Of a stretch of 35,450 bases of DNA, positions 16,897 to 25,584 are shown one piece after another. The stretch comes from CAZJHD01 sp964545855. GTDB taxonomy: Bacteria > Planctomycetota > UBA1135 > JACQFD01. The stretch spans positions 1 through 35,450 of the forward strand of contig CAZJHD010000045.1 in assembly GCA_964545855.1 (NCBI GenBank), given 5' to 3'. A model generated the notes under the pieces. That model made no database searches, was not told the origin of the DNA, and worked only from the letters and a program-made list of their open reading frames with translations. The translations under genes were made by a program, and so were the position numbers. Position 1 is the stretch's first letter; each line of letters begins with the position of its first letter.

Positions 16897-16944
16897 CCGC
16901 GCCGCCGCGCCGCCGCGCTCGGCGCGAGGGAGCGAGACCGCCGC

Positions 16945-19900
16945 TCAGCGCAGCGTGAGGAGGTAGCCGAGGAGACTCGCTGCGTCCTCGTCGCCGAGCG
17001 CTTCCAGGAGACCCTCCGGCATGACGGAGATCTCCTCGAACCGCGACGATCGGATGCGCGCGCGCGGAACGATGGCGTCCTCGCGTCCGGCGCGCCGCAC
17101 GACGAGGCGCTCCTCGTCGCGGCTCGCGAGGAAGCCGTCGATGCGCTCTCCGTCGATCGTCTCCAGGAGGAACGTCCGGTAGCCCGGCTCGAGGGACGCG
17201 CTCGGTGTGACGAGAGCGCGGAGCAGGCTCTCGACGCCCCGGCCGCCCGCGCCGTCGAGGACCGGACCGATGCTCCCGCCCTCGCCCCCGACGGAGTGGC
17301 AGGACGAGCAGTGCTGCGCGAAGAGACGGCGGCCGGTCGCGCCGTCTCCGCCGCGCGCGGCGAGGGCGCGGTAGCGGTCGAGCTTCTCGCTCGCCGCGCG
17401 CAGGTCGTCCTCCGACGCGAGGGGCGGCCCGTCGAGCGCGGCCTCCACGCGGGCGGCGCCATGGAGCGGTGTCCCGTGCTCCGGGTCGGGGACGAGGAGC
17501 ACCAACGATGCGGGCCGCGCGCGCCCGGCGTAGCTCCGCTGGCGGTCTCCGCCGATCTCCTGCTCCGTCCGCGCCACGCTCCAGACGCGGAGCTCGGCGA
17601 TCGTGCCTTCGGTGCCGCTCGCGGGCGTCGTCCGTCCGACGCGCAGGTCGTCGAAGACCATCGCGGGATCGCTCGGCGCCTCGGCCACGCGCTCTCCGTC
17701 GCGGTGGATCGCGACGTGTCCCTCGGCGTCGCGCACGACGGCCACGTGCGTCCAGCGGCCCGCCTCGACGGCCGTCGGCGCGATCACGAGGTCGCCGGCG
17801 CCGGGCCCCGCGTAGAGGCGGAAGCGCCCGTCGGCGAAATTGAGGTCGGCGCCGCCCGGACGTCCGAGGATCCCGTCGGCGTTCGAGATCCCTGGCTCGA
17901 GCCGCACCCACGCCTCGACGGTGAAGGGCCCCCGCAGCGTGACGGGGAGGTCGACCCAGTCGTCGCCGCCGCCCGCCAGCACGAGGACGGGACGCGCGCG
18001 GCCCGCCGCGGTCTCGCGCAGGGCGTCGCGGAGCGCACCGTCGCCGGCGGCGCGGACCGCCGCCGCGAAGGCACGGGCGTCGACTTCGGCGGCGTCGATC
18101 GCGCCGTCGACGAGCGCCTCCGCGAGGACGAGTGCCCCCGCCTTCGACCGGGCGAGGGCGCGCACGGCGCTCCGCCGGGCGGCCCCATCGAGCTGCGGCC
18201 ACAGCTCCAGGAGGGATCCGGGGGCGTCCGCGTCGGGCGACTCCGCCAGCGCCGCCGCCGCCTCGGCGGCGAGCGGCTCGCCGGGAACGGCGAGGCGCGC
18301 GAGCGCGCGCAGGAGGCCGGCGGGGCGCGAGCCCGCTTCCCGCAGCGCGCGCACGACGGCGAGACGCGCCTCGGTGGACGGCAGGCCCTCGCGGGCTCGA
18401 CGCTCGATGGCGGGCGCGAGATCGCGGAGCGCGAAGGCCGAGGCGATCCGCAGGGCGAGGAGGAGATCCGAGGGCGGCGCCGCGGGATCGAGGAGACCCC
18501 GGGTCGCCTCGAGGAGGAGCGGGGCGAGAGCGTCGCGGTCCGCGCGGTCGCGCAGCCCGACGAGACGCTCCAGGGACGGGCGCGCGGAGCCGGCGTCGGC
18601 GAGGCGCCGCCGGATCTCCAGCGCCACGTCCGCGTCGCCCGCGTGGGCTGCGAAGAGCGCCCACTCCTCGGCGTCGAGCCTCGGCGGTGCTTCGCCGGCG
18701 CGCTCGCGCGCGAGGAGGCGCGCCCCCTCGGCGCCGCCGAGGGCGAGGAAGCCGAGACGGCGCGCGGCGGGGGACGGCGCCCCGGAGCCGACCGTCGGAA
18801 TGCGCGCGAGCATCTCCGCGAGCGCCCCGCGGTGGTCCTCCAGCGCGCAGCGCACGAGGTGGACTTCGAAGTCGCGCTCGAAGCGGGTCTGCGCCGCGAG
18901 CAGGTCCGCACCCTCGTCGCGGTCGGCCGCGAGCGCGCGCGACGCCTGCCCGAGGAGCCACGCCACCGATTCCGCGCCGAGACCGGGCGAGGTGGCGACG
19001 GCGCGGATGGCCGCGAAGCGCACGGAGGCGTCGGCGTCTCCGCCTGCCGCGCGCGCGAGGTCGAGACGCACGGACTCCGGGAGCGAGCCCTCGGAGGCGG
19101 CGCGGAGGCTCTCGCGCCGCAGGTCGCCATCGGAGTCCTCGGCGAGCGCGCGGAGGAGCTCGGAGCGGACGGCGCCGAGATCCTCGAGGCACCAGAGGGC
19201 GAGGATGCGCGCTTCCGTCCGGCGGCCGCGGTCGGCGACGAGCCGCTCCAGGTCGGGCACGAGCGCGCGCGCCGGGCGGTCGGCGATCTGGTGCCACGCG
19301 GCGCGCGCCTCCCAGGCCGACGGCGCGTCGAGCCGCTCCACGAGCTTCGTGTCGGGGACGCGGGTCAGATCCGGGATCGCGCGCCGCGCCGCGTCGGCTC
19401 GCCGCACGCGCCACAGGCGGGATCGCGTCCGGTCGCGCTCGGGATGACTGCGCGGCACCTCGTTGTGCGAGATGATCGGGTTGTACCAGTCGACGACCCA
19501 GAGAGCGCCGTCGGGCCCACAGTGCACCGCGACGGGACGGAATCGAGGATCGCTCGATCGCAGCAGGTCGTCTCCGCGGGCGAGACGGAGCTGCGCTCCG
19601 TCCCACGAGACGGCGACGCTCTGCACGGCGTTCTCGATGGGATTCGCCACGAGGGCGCGCCCGCTCCAGGACGCGGGGACGCTCTCGCGATCCTCGGCGA
19701 TCGCGAGGCCCGAGAGCCCCGTGCCTCCGAGGCGGAACGCCGCCGTCGCCGGCTGCCAGGGCGCGTGGGGCCGCGCGCGGTGGTCGCCGATGCCCGGGAG
19801 GCTCGTGCCGTGGAAGAGCCGCACGACGGGATAGCCGAGGTCGTTCGCCTCCTGGCCGAGGAGGCGTCCGCGCCGGTCGAGGACGAGCCCCCACACGTTG

Positions 19901-20592
19901 TTGAGTCCCGTCGCCTCGATCTCGAAGCGCGCGCCGTCGGCCGTGAAGCGCGCGACCTTGCATTGGCGGAAGTCGACGATGCCCCCGTCGCGCGTCCGCA
20001 CGCGCGACTCGTTGAAGGCGCCCTGGGCCATGTGGATCCAGCCCGACGGCCCGCGCACGAAGCGATGGGGGAGGAGGTGCGAGTCCTGGATCCCGAATCC
20101 GGAGAGGACCACCTCGCGGCGGTCGGCGCGGCCGTCTCCGTCGGTGTCGCGCAGGAAGAGGATCTCGGGCCCGTGTCCGACGAGCGCGCCATCGCGCCAG
20201 GGCAGGATCGCCATCGGGAGCGCGAGGCCGTCGGCGAAGACGCGCGGCGTGCGGCGGCCCGGCGACGACAGGTCGTCGAAGACGAGGACCTGGTCCTTCC
20301 CGCCGGTGCTGTAGAGAGCGGCGGCGGAGGCGCTCTCGTTCCCGTCGATCGGGTACTCGCCGGCCGTCACCGCCCAGAGCCGCCCCGCGTCGTCGAAGGC
20401 GATGTCGACGATCTTGCGGATCTCGGGGTCCGCGGCGACGAGCTCCACTTCGAAGCCCGGGGCGACGGCAAAGGTCGCGCGCTCCTCCTCGGCCGTGAGC
20501 GGCGCGGTTCCGGCGGGGGCCTGGAGGAGGCTCCCGACGAGCGCCGGGAGGACGGCCTGCAGAAGGGCCGGGGGGAGGGCCGAGGAGAGCAG
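16945..20592 (-). CDS. PVC-type membrane-bound dehydrogenase with HEAT, LamG and cytochrome c domains
   Basis: About 1215 residues if started at CTG 20592; the first GTG is at 20448 and would give 1167. Between the tRNA end and 20448 there is no ATG, GTG or TTG in any of the three minus-strand frames, yet the conserved opening (L-T-A-E-E-E-R-A-T-F, then P-G-F-E-V-E-L) lies in frame upstream of 20448, so the GTG start is too late. CTG 20592 would also supply a hydrophobic leader. An in-frame TGA at 20635-20637 caps the frame. Domains (CTG numbering): a sugar-dehydrogenase-like propeller to about 430, Ala/Leu-rich HEAT-like helices about 440-860, LamG/concanavalin A-like about 873-1012, and a heme c site C-S-S-C-H at 1095-1099. 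Such proteins are exported in planctomycetes; the substrate is unknown. Confidence 0.9.
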   Translation of the reverse strand: MLSSALPPALLQAVLPALVGSLLQAPAGTAPLTAEEERATFAVAPGFEVELVAADPEIRKIVDIAFDDAGRLWAVTAGEYPIDGNESASAAALYSTGGKDQVLVFDDLSSPGRRTPRVFADGLALPMAILPWRDGALVGHGPEILFLRDTDGDGRADRREVVLSGFGIQDSHLLPHRFVRGPSGWIHMAQGAFNESRVRTRDGGIVDFRQCKVARFTADGARFEIEATGLNNVWGLVLDRRGRLLGQEANDLGYPVVRLFHGTSLPGIGDHRARPHAPWQPATAAFRLGGTGLSGLAIAEDRESVPASWSGRALVANPIENAVQSVAVSWDGAQLRLARGDDLLRSSDPRFRPVAVHCGPDGALWVVDWYNPIISHNEVPRSHPERDRTRSRLWRVRRADAARRAIPDLTRVPDTKLVERLDAPSAWEARAAWHQIADRPARALVPDLERLVADRGRRTEARILALWCLEDLGAVRSELLRALAEDSDGDLRRESLRAASEGSLPESVRLDLARAAGGDADASVRFAAIRAVATSPGLGAESVAWLLGQASRALAADRDEGADLLAAQTRFERDFEVHLVRCALEDHRGALAEMLARIPTVGSGAPSPAARRLGFLALGGAEGARLLARERAGEAPPRLDAEEWALFAAHAGDADVALEIRRRLADAGSARPSLERLVGLRDRADRDALAPLLLEATRGLLDPAAPPSDLLLALRIASAFALRDLAPAIERRAREGLPSTEARLAVVRALREAGSRPAGLLRALARLAVPGEPLAAEAAAALAESPDADAPGSLLELWPQLDGAARRSAVRALARSKAGALVLAEALVDGAIDAAEVDARAFAAAVRAAGDGALRDALRETAAGRARPVLVLAGGGDDWVDLPVTLRGPFTVEAWVRLEPGISNADGILGRPGGADLNFADGRFRLYAGPGAGDLVIAPTAVEAGRWTHVAVVRDAEGHVAIHRDGERVAEAPSDPAMVFDDLRVGRTTPASGTEGTIAELRVWSVARTEQEIGGDRQRSYAGRARPASLVLLVPDPEHGTPLHGAARVEAALDGPPLASEDDLRAASEKLDRYRALAARGGDGATGRRLFAQHCSSCHSVGGEGGSIGPVLDGAGGRGVESLLRALVTPSASLEPGYRTFLLETIDGERIDGFLASRDEERLVVRRAGREDAIVPRARIRSSRFEEISVMPEGLLEALGDEDAASLLGYLLTLR

Positions 20593-20651
20593 GGCCGAGG
20601 GGACGCGGGCCGAATGGACGCAGGCCGAAGAGACTCAGGCCGAGGAGATCG
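20565..20651 (-). repeat. 15-base tandem repeat in the leader of the cytochrome gene
   Basis: The block G-G-C-C-G (plus strand) recurs at 20577, 20592, 20607, 20622 and 20637, exactly 15 bases apart, with a partial unit 12 bases before the first. On the minus strand each unit starts C/T-T-C-G-G-C-C. The unit length equals five codons, so copy-number change keeps the frame. One unit contains the in-frame TGA that limits the dehydrogenase frame on its 5' side, and one contains the candidate CTG start. Confidence 0.85.
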
Positions 20652-20673
20652 GCGCCGGCGAGCGCGTCGTCGA

Positions 20674-20748
20674 TGGAGCGGGCGAAGGGACTTGAACCCT
20701 CGACATCGACCTTGGCAAGGTCGCGCTCTACCACTGAGCTACGCCCGC
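20674..20748 (-). tRNA. tRNA-Gly (GCC)
   Basis: 75 bases including an encoded CCA (plus-strand TGG at 20674-20676). The acceptor stem GCGGGCG/CGCCCGC pairs fully, with U73 as discriminator as expected for glycine tRNA. The D arm is GCTC/GAGC, the anticodon stem CGACC/GGTCG with loop TTGCCAA, so the anticodon is GCC. The T arm carries TTCAAGT. It is on the same strand as the cytochrome gene and its CCA end lies 81 bases before that gene's candidate start, so the two could share a transcript. Confidence 0.97.
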
Positions 20749-21006
20749 GCTCGAGCGGCGAGAACGGTAGCGGCCGTCCCTGGACGGGTCAACGCCGCCG
20801 CGTGGGGTCGACCGCATCGAGGCGACGGCATGGGGGTGCGGATTCGGGTACACTCGCCGGGCAACTTGCCGAGTGGCGGCCCCGCAGGACGCCCTGCTCC
20901 TTCGATCGCTGGCGAAGCAGCTCCGAGCCGCCCCGATGGCCCGGGCTGTCCGAGGCGCGACACGCGCCCCACCTCTGCCGGCACTGGCGTCGCTGCTCCC
21001 CCCTCG

Positions 21007-22581
21007 ATGGCCCGACACCGCTCCTGCCTCTGCACCCTCGCTCCCGCGGCGCTGCTCGCGCTGGCGCTCTCCAGCGAAGCCGCGGCGCAGACCTTCGGTG
21101 CCGCGCAGGTGTTCCCCGTGACAGGCGGAGCCGAGTTCGTCGCGACCGGTGATCTGAACGGCGACGGCCGCCCCGACGTGGTGGCGGTCTCCAGCCTCTC
21201 GCCGTTCATCGGGATCCTGCTGGGAGACGGCGCCGGCGGCTTCGCGACCGAGGCGGTGCAGTTCCTCGGCTTCGACGCGACGCGGCCTCTTCTGCGCGAC
21301 GTGAACCTCGACGGCAACCTCGATCTCCTCGCCGCCGACGTCACCAGCGCGTCCCTCGTCGTCCTCGCGGGCACGGGCACCGGATCCTTCGTGCTCCCGG
21401 CCAGCGGAGTGCCGTTCCCGGCGGTCCCCGGCGCATGCGACGTGGCGGACGTCGACGAGAACGGGCTCCCGGACGTGGTCGTTCCGCTGCCGCTCGCCGC
21501 GACCCTCGCGGTGCTCCGGGGATCCGCGGCGGGAGGATTCCTTCCGCCGGTCTCGATCGCGGTCGGACTCGATCCCCAGGTCGTGCAGCTCGCGGACTTC
21601 GATCGCGACGGACACGTGGACGCCTTCGTGACGACCGTCGGCGCCATCGCGAGCGGCCTGCCGGCGGTCGAGGTGCTCCGCGGCGATGGAACCGGTTCGT
21701 TCCGCGTCGCGCGCACGGAGAGCGTGTTCGGATCTCCGGTGTCGGTCGCCGTGAGCGACCTGAGCCGCGACGGCTGGCTGGACTTCGCGGCGGCCGGCCC
21801 CGGCACGACGGGCGTCTCGGTCCATCTCTCCGACGGTGCCGGTGGGTTCCTCCCCGCGGCGCTCGCCGAGACGGGCGCCCATCCGGTGCACGTCGAGATC
21901 GTCGACGCGACTGGCGACGGCCAAGGCGACCTCCTGGTGTCGACCTTCACGCTCCCGCAGATCGGCACCTCCGGGAAGCTCCGGTTCGTTCCCGGGAACG
22001 GCAGCGGCGGCTTCGCTCCCGCGAGCACGCTGCACGTGGCGACGTCGGCGCCGGTGCCCGTGGCGACGGATCTCGACGCGGACGGTGACGCCGACCTCGT
22101 CGCCGCCAGCCAGGCCACGAGCAGCGTTCTCCGATTCTCGAACCTCACGCCGCAGATGCCGAGCACGCTCTCCTTCGGGCCGGGCACGCCGGGCTGCTCG
22201 GGCCGCCTCGGCATCGCGGTCTCCGGACCCGCGGTGCTCGGCGCCGTCGACTTCGGATTCGTCTCGACGAATGCGCCTCGGCATTCTCTCGGACTCTGCA
22301 TGCTCGGCGACGTGGCGGATCCGATCGGCTCCGATCCCTTCGGCATCGGCCTCGCCCTCGCCATCGACGTGGCGCAGGCGACGGAGCTCGTCGGATTGGA
22401 CATGACGAGCGACGCCTCGGGTGTCGCGTTCGCCCCGGCGCCGATCCCCGTCACGCCGTCGCTGGCGGGCCACGTCTACTTCGCTCAGTCGATCTGGATC
22501 GAGTCGACGGGCGCGATCTGCGGATCGTCGCCGTTCCATCTCCTCGCGTCGCGCGGGCTGCAGTTCGCGGTCCTTCCCTGA
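21007..22581 (+). CDS. secreted FG-GAP (VCBS) repeat protein 1
   Basis: 524 residues from ATG 21007. Signal peptide: M-A-R-H-R-S, a hydrophobic core and S-E-A-A-A-Q with cleavage probably before Q-T-F. Seven FG-GAP calcium-binding motifs are visible as D-x-(N/D)-x-(D/N)-G-x-x-D, for example D-L-N-G-D-G-R-P-D, D-V-N-L-D-G-N-L-D and D-F-D-R-D-G-H-V-D, spaced by about 50-65 residues as in a seven-bladed integrin-type propeller. From about residue 384 a separate C-terminal domain follows, with two Cys (G-C-S-G ... I-C-G-S) and conserved S-D-P-F-G-I-G-L and A-Q-S-I-W-I-E. It shares this domain with the next gene. Likely a surface or secreted binding protein; ligand unknown. Confidence 0.92.
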   Translation: MARHRSCLCTLAPAALLALALSSEAAAQTFGAAQVFPVTGGAEFVATGDLNGDGRPDVVAVSSLSPFIGILLGDGAGGFATEAVQFLGFDATRPLLRDVNLDGNLDLLAADVTSASLVVLAGTGTGSFVLPASGVPFPAVPGACDVADVDENGLPDVVVPLPLAATLAVLRGSAAGGFLPPVSIAVGLDPQVVQLADFDRDGHVDAFVTTVGAIASGLPAVEVLRGDGTGSFRVARTESVFGSPVSVAVSDLSRDGWLDFAAAGPGTTGVSVHLSDGAGGFLPAALAETGAHPVHVEIVDATGDGQGDLLVSTFTLPQIGTSGKLRFVPGNGSGGFAPASTLHVATSAPVPVATDLDADGDADLVAASQATSSVLRFSNLTPQMPSTLSFGPGTPGCSGRLGIAVSGPAVLGAVDFGFVSTNAPRHSLGLCMLGDVADPIGSDPFGIGLALAIDVAQATELVGLDMTSDASGVAFAPAPIPVTPSLAGHVYFAQSIWIESTGAICGSSPFHLLASRGLQFAVLP

Positions 22582-22712
22582 CGCCCCGCCGGTGCGGCCG
22601 CGCCAACGGCGCCGGCCGGGAGGGCGTAGGGCCGCGCGTTCCGCGCCGAGCGCCGAGCGCCGCCGCCGCTTCGCGTCCCATCCTCCGTCGCTTTCCCTCA
22701 CCCGGGAGTCCC

Positions 22713-24293
22713 ATGTCCATCGACCTCGCCTCCGCCCGCACCGTCCTCGCCGCGGCGCTCGTTCTCGGAGCCGCGTCCCTGCCGGTCCGCGCCCAGGTCT
22801 TCACGGGCCCGATCGCGTACCCCGTCTCGAACGCCGTGGAGACGGTCCTGCTCGGCGACGTGAACGGCGACGGGACGATCGACGCCGTCACCACGGCCAG
22901 CAACTCGCCGACGATCTCCGTCTACCCCGGTGACGGCGCGGGGACCTTCGCGCCGGTGGAGCTCACGAGCGCCGCGGGCTTCCTGCCGCGCCACCCGGTC
23001 CTGCGCGACGCCGACCTCGACGGACGCCTCGACGTGGTCTGCGTGAACACGAGCGTCCTCGGTCTGGCGGTGCTCCTCGGGAACGGCGCCTACGGGTTCG
23101 CGCCCGGCCCGCTCGCTCCTCTCACCGAGCACCCCACCTCGCTCGACGCGGCGGACGTGAACCACGACGGCGCCGTCGACGTGGTCGCGCTCTATCCGGT
23201 GAGCGCGACGATGAACACGCTCCTCGGGAACGGCGCCGGAGGCTTCGGCGCGCCCAGCGCGATCCCCGCCGGCGTCGGCCCCGTCTCCGTGAAGCTCGCC
23301 GACCTGAACCGCGACGGATCGCTCGACGCCGTCGTCGGCGACGTCGGGCTCCCCGTCGGGATCATCGCGACGGGCCCGAGCGTCGTGACCTTCCAGGGCA
23401 ACGGTCTCGGCGGTTTCGCGCCGAGCGGCGGCACGCTCTCGATCGTCTCTCCGGGCCTCCTCGCCGTGAGCGATTTCGACCGCGACGGCTGGCTCGACGT
23501 GGTCGCCGGAGGCTCGGGATCCTCGAGCGTGGAGCTCTTCCGCAACGACGGCGCCGGGTCCATCGGCTTCTCCGGGCTCTTCGCCGCCTCGCCGAATCCG
23601 GTGGCGCTCGCGATGGGCGACGTGAACCGCGACGGCGAGACGGACCTCGTCGTGTCGTCCCTCGTCTTCTCCCAGTTCGCCTTCACCAGCACTGCGGTGC
23701 TTCTGCGGAACGACGGGGCGGGCGGTTTCGTGGCGCCGGCCACGCTCGCGACCGGCGCGAAGCCGTTCTTCCCCGCCCTCGCCGATCTCGGCGCCGACGG
23801 CGACGTCGACCTCGTGCTCGGGAATCCCGATCTCGCGACGCTGAACCTCTATCCGAACGCCGACGGCCTGCCGGTCGGTCTCTCGCTCTTCGGCATGGGG
23901 ACGACGGGATGCGGCGGCGCGCTCGGCATGGCCGCCTCGGAGGCGCCGGCCGTGGGGGCGCCCGATTTCCGATTCCTCGCGACGAACGCGCCCCGGAACA
24001 CGCTCGGGCTCCTCCTCGTCACGAGCCTGCCGGACGTCTTCGGCTCGGACCCGTTCTCCCTCGGGCTCCTCCTCCACGTCGACCTCTTCGCGTCGGCGGA
24101 GGTCCTCGGCCTCGACCTGGTGAGCGAGGGCTCCGGCGCGGGGCTGCTCTCCGTCGCGATCCCGAGCGACCCGCTGCTCCAGGGGCAGTCCTTCACCGCG
24201 CAGTCCGTGTGGGTCGAGCTCCCGGGAGAGGGCTGCGCGACGTCGGTGCTCCACCTCGTGTCGTCGCGAGGCATGCAGCTCGTGATCCAGTAG
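22713..24293 (+). CDS. secreted FG-GAP (VCBS) repeat protein 2
   Basis: 526 residues from ATG 22713, which follows a weak GGGAG site. The signal peptide covers roughly 1-28 (cleavage near V-R-A-Q). Seven calcium-loop motifs recur, such as D-V-N-G-D-G-T-I-D, D-A-D-L-D-G-R-L-D, D-V-N-H-D-G-A-V-D and D-V-N-R-D-G-E-T-D. The C-terminal domain from about 386 repeats the neighbour's pattern: G-T-T-G-C-G-G, T-N-A-P-R, G-S-D-P-F-S-L-G-L, A-Q-S-V-W-V-E and S-S-R-G-M-Q. Same layout and similar length, so the pair is a tandem duplication that has diverged. The 131 bases between them hold no gene. Confidence 0.92.
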   Translation: MSIDLASARTVLAAALVLGAASLPVRAQVFTGPIAYPVSNAVETVLLGDVNGDGTIDAVTTASNSPTISVYPGDGAGTFAPVELTSAAGFLPRHPVLRDADLDGRLDVVCVNTSVLGLAVLLGNGAYGFAPGPLAPLTEHPTSLDAADVNHDGAVDVVALYPVSATMNTLLGNGAGGFGAPSAIPAGVGPVSVKLADLNRDGSLDAVVGDVGLPVGIIATGPSVVTFQGNGLGGFAPSGGTLSIVSPGLLAVSDFDRDGWLDVVAGGSGSSSVELFRNDGAGSIGFSGLFAASPNPVALAMGDVNRDGETDLVVSSLVFSQFAFTSTAVLLRNDGAGGFVAPATLATGAKPFFPALADLGADGDVDLVLGNPDLATLNLYPNADGLPVGLSLFGMGTTGCGGALGMAASEAPAVGAPDFRFLATNAPRNTLGLLLVTSLPDVFGSDPFSLGLLLHVDLFASAEVLGLDLVSEGSGAGLLSVAIPSDPLLQGQSFTAQSVWVELPGEGCATSVLHLVSSRGMQLVIQ

Positions 24294-24334
24294 CCTTCCG
24301 ACCCCGCCGTCGCTCGGCGGCGGAGAGGCGCCCC

Positions 24335-24718
24335 TTGTCCGACGATCCCGAAGTCGAGTTCGAGCCCGAGTTCCGCGAGGGACTCGGGCTCTTCAACGAC
24401 GGGCGCTTCTTCGAGTGCCACGAGGTGTGGGAGCACCTCTGGATGCACACGGGCGACGACCGCGCGCACCTCCTGAAGGGCCTGCTCCAGGCGGCGATCG
24501 CCCTGCACCACTTCCGGCGCCGCAACCATGTCGGCGCGCGGAAACTCTTCGAGGGGCAGAAGCGGATCCTCGAGCCCTTCCGGCCGCACGCCCAGGGCCT
24601 CGACCTCGCCGCCTTCGACCGCGACATGGACGCATGCTTCGCGGCGCTCCTGCGCGCGACGCCGGACGCGCCGCCGGACTTCGATCCGGCTCTCGTGCCG
24701 GTGCTGCGCTCGGCGTGA
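24335..24718 (+). CDS. DUF309 family protein
   Basis: 127 residues from TTG 24335, supported by a GGAGAGG ribosome site at 24322-24328 with a six-base spacer. The family signature F-N-D-G-R-F-F-E-C-H-E-V-W-E-H-L-W lies at 20-36, followed by L-L-K-G-L-L-Q-A-A-I-A-L-H-H-F and R-R-R-N-H-V-G-A-R-K-L. These small all-helical proteins are widespread in bacteria and have no established function that I can name. The stop overlaps the GTG of the nucleoside hydrolase (GTGA), so the three genes 24335-26174 are probably one coupled operon. Confidence 0.93.
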   Translation: MSDDPEVEFEPEFREGLGLFNDGRFFECHEVWEHLWMHTGDDRAHLLKGLLQAAIALHHFRRRNHVGARKLFEGQKRILEPFRPHAQGLDLAAFDRDMDACFAALLRATPDAPPDFDPALVPVLRSA

Positions 24719-25584
24719 GCGACGAGACGCGTGCGATCTGGGTGGACACCGATCTCGCCATGGGATCGCCGCGCGGCGACGTCGACGACGGCTTCGCGCT
24801 GGCGGCGATCGCGGCGGATCGCGGCGCGCGGCTCCTCGGCGTGAGCAGCGTCTTCGGCAACACGGACGCGCGGCGCGCGACGGAGAACGCCCGCCGCCTC
24901 CTCGACGCGGCGGGCCGGAGCGACGTGCCGGTGGTCCGTGGCGCGGCGTCGCGGGGCGCCGCCTCGGAGGCGTCGGAGGCCCTCGCCGCGCTGCCGCGCG
25001 GGGCGTGGCTCCTCGCGCTCGGTCCGCTCACCAACGTGGCCGCCGCCCTCGCGCGCGCGCCCGACCTCGCGCGACGGCTCGCCGCCCTGTCGGTCGTGGG
25101 CGGGAACCTCACCTCCCGCGGCTTCCTCCCGCCGCTCTGGCCCCACGAGTTCAACCTCGCGATCGACGCGCCGGCGGCGCGCGCGGTCTTCGACGCGGGC
25201 GCGCCCCTCCGCCTCTTCCCGCTCGACGTCCTCCGCGCCTTTCGCTGGGGGAGCCGCGACCTCGCGTCGATCGGCCGGCTGTCGCCCCTCGGCGCCTACC
25301 TCGCCGCGGGGAGCGCGCGATGGCTCCGGCGGACGCACCGTCGGCTCCGCCGCGCGTTCCCGCCCTGGGACCTCGTTCCGGCGCTCGACGCGCTCGGCGA
25401 CGCGGGGATCGAGCTGGAGCGACGGTCGATCGCGCTCACGAAGCGTGGACTCGTACGCGACCTCGGGGCGGCGTCCGGGAGCGAAGGTGCGCACGTGGCG
25501 CGCCGTCTCGATCCCGACCTGCTGGACCGCGCGTTCCGCGGACGGATCGCGGCGCCGCGCTCGGGCGAGGGCGCAACGACGTGA
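24715..25584 (+). CDS. nucleoside hydrolase (inosine-uridine preferring type)
   Basis: 289 residues from GTG 24715. The family cleaves the N-glycosidic bond of nucleosides to ribose and base, using a calcium ion held by an N-terminal Asp cluster. Here the cluster is D11-T-D13 followed by an inserted loop and D22-V-D24-D25; in standard enzymes D-T-D-P-G-x-D-D has only three residues between, so about seven residues are inserted. The middle motif H-E-F-N-L-A-I-D-x-P-A-A at 144-155 and the W-D-L-V-P-A-L segment near the end match the active-site wall. The preferred base is not predictable. Both ends overlap neighbours (GTGA). Confidence 0.9.
   Translation: MSDETRAIWVDTDLAMGSPRGDVDDGFALAAIAADRGARLLGVSSVFGNTDARRATENARRLLDAAGRSDVPVVRGAASRGAASEASEALAALPRGAWLLALGPLTNVAAALARAPDLARRLAALSVVGGNLTSRGFLPPLWPHEFNLAIDAPAARAVFDAGAPLRLFPLDVLRAFRWGSRDLASIGRLSPLGAYLAAGSARWLRRTHRRLRRAFPPWDLVPALDALGDAGIELERRSIALTKRGLVRDLGAASGSEGAHVARRLDPDLLDRAFRGRIAAPRSGEGATT

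Noticed and set aside
16874..20734. A 1286-codon minus-strand frame starting inside tRNA-Gly and overlapping the cytochrome gene
   Set aside because: Wrong frame: the propeller, LamG and C-S-S-C-H motifs are all in the other frame. I considered it as a source of the missing start but it would need a frameshift.
20565..20748. tRNA-Gly as an integration site with the repeats as att sequence
   Set aside because: No integrase, no second copy of the tRNA 3' end, and neighbouring genes show no sign of an island. The repeats are tandem and start beyond the tRNA.
6610..20854. -10-like hexamers preceded by GG (TAGAAA at 6612, TAGCAT at 15536, TACACT at 20849)
   Set aside because: Placed sensibly before genes, but none has a recognisable -35 box at the right distance, so I do not call promoters.
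17296..22581. A 1761-codon open frame on the + strand running through the cytochrome gene and tRNA into FG-GAP protein 1
   Set aside because: Only the part from ATG 21007 is a real protein. The upstream stretch is antisense to the cytochrome gene, is rich in Arg/Glu/Gly with no domain, and reads through a tRNA; high GC removes stop codons.
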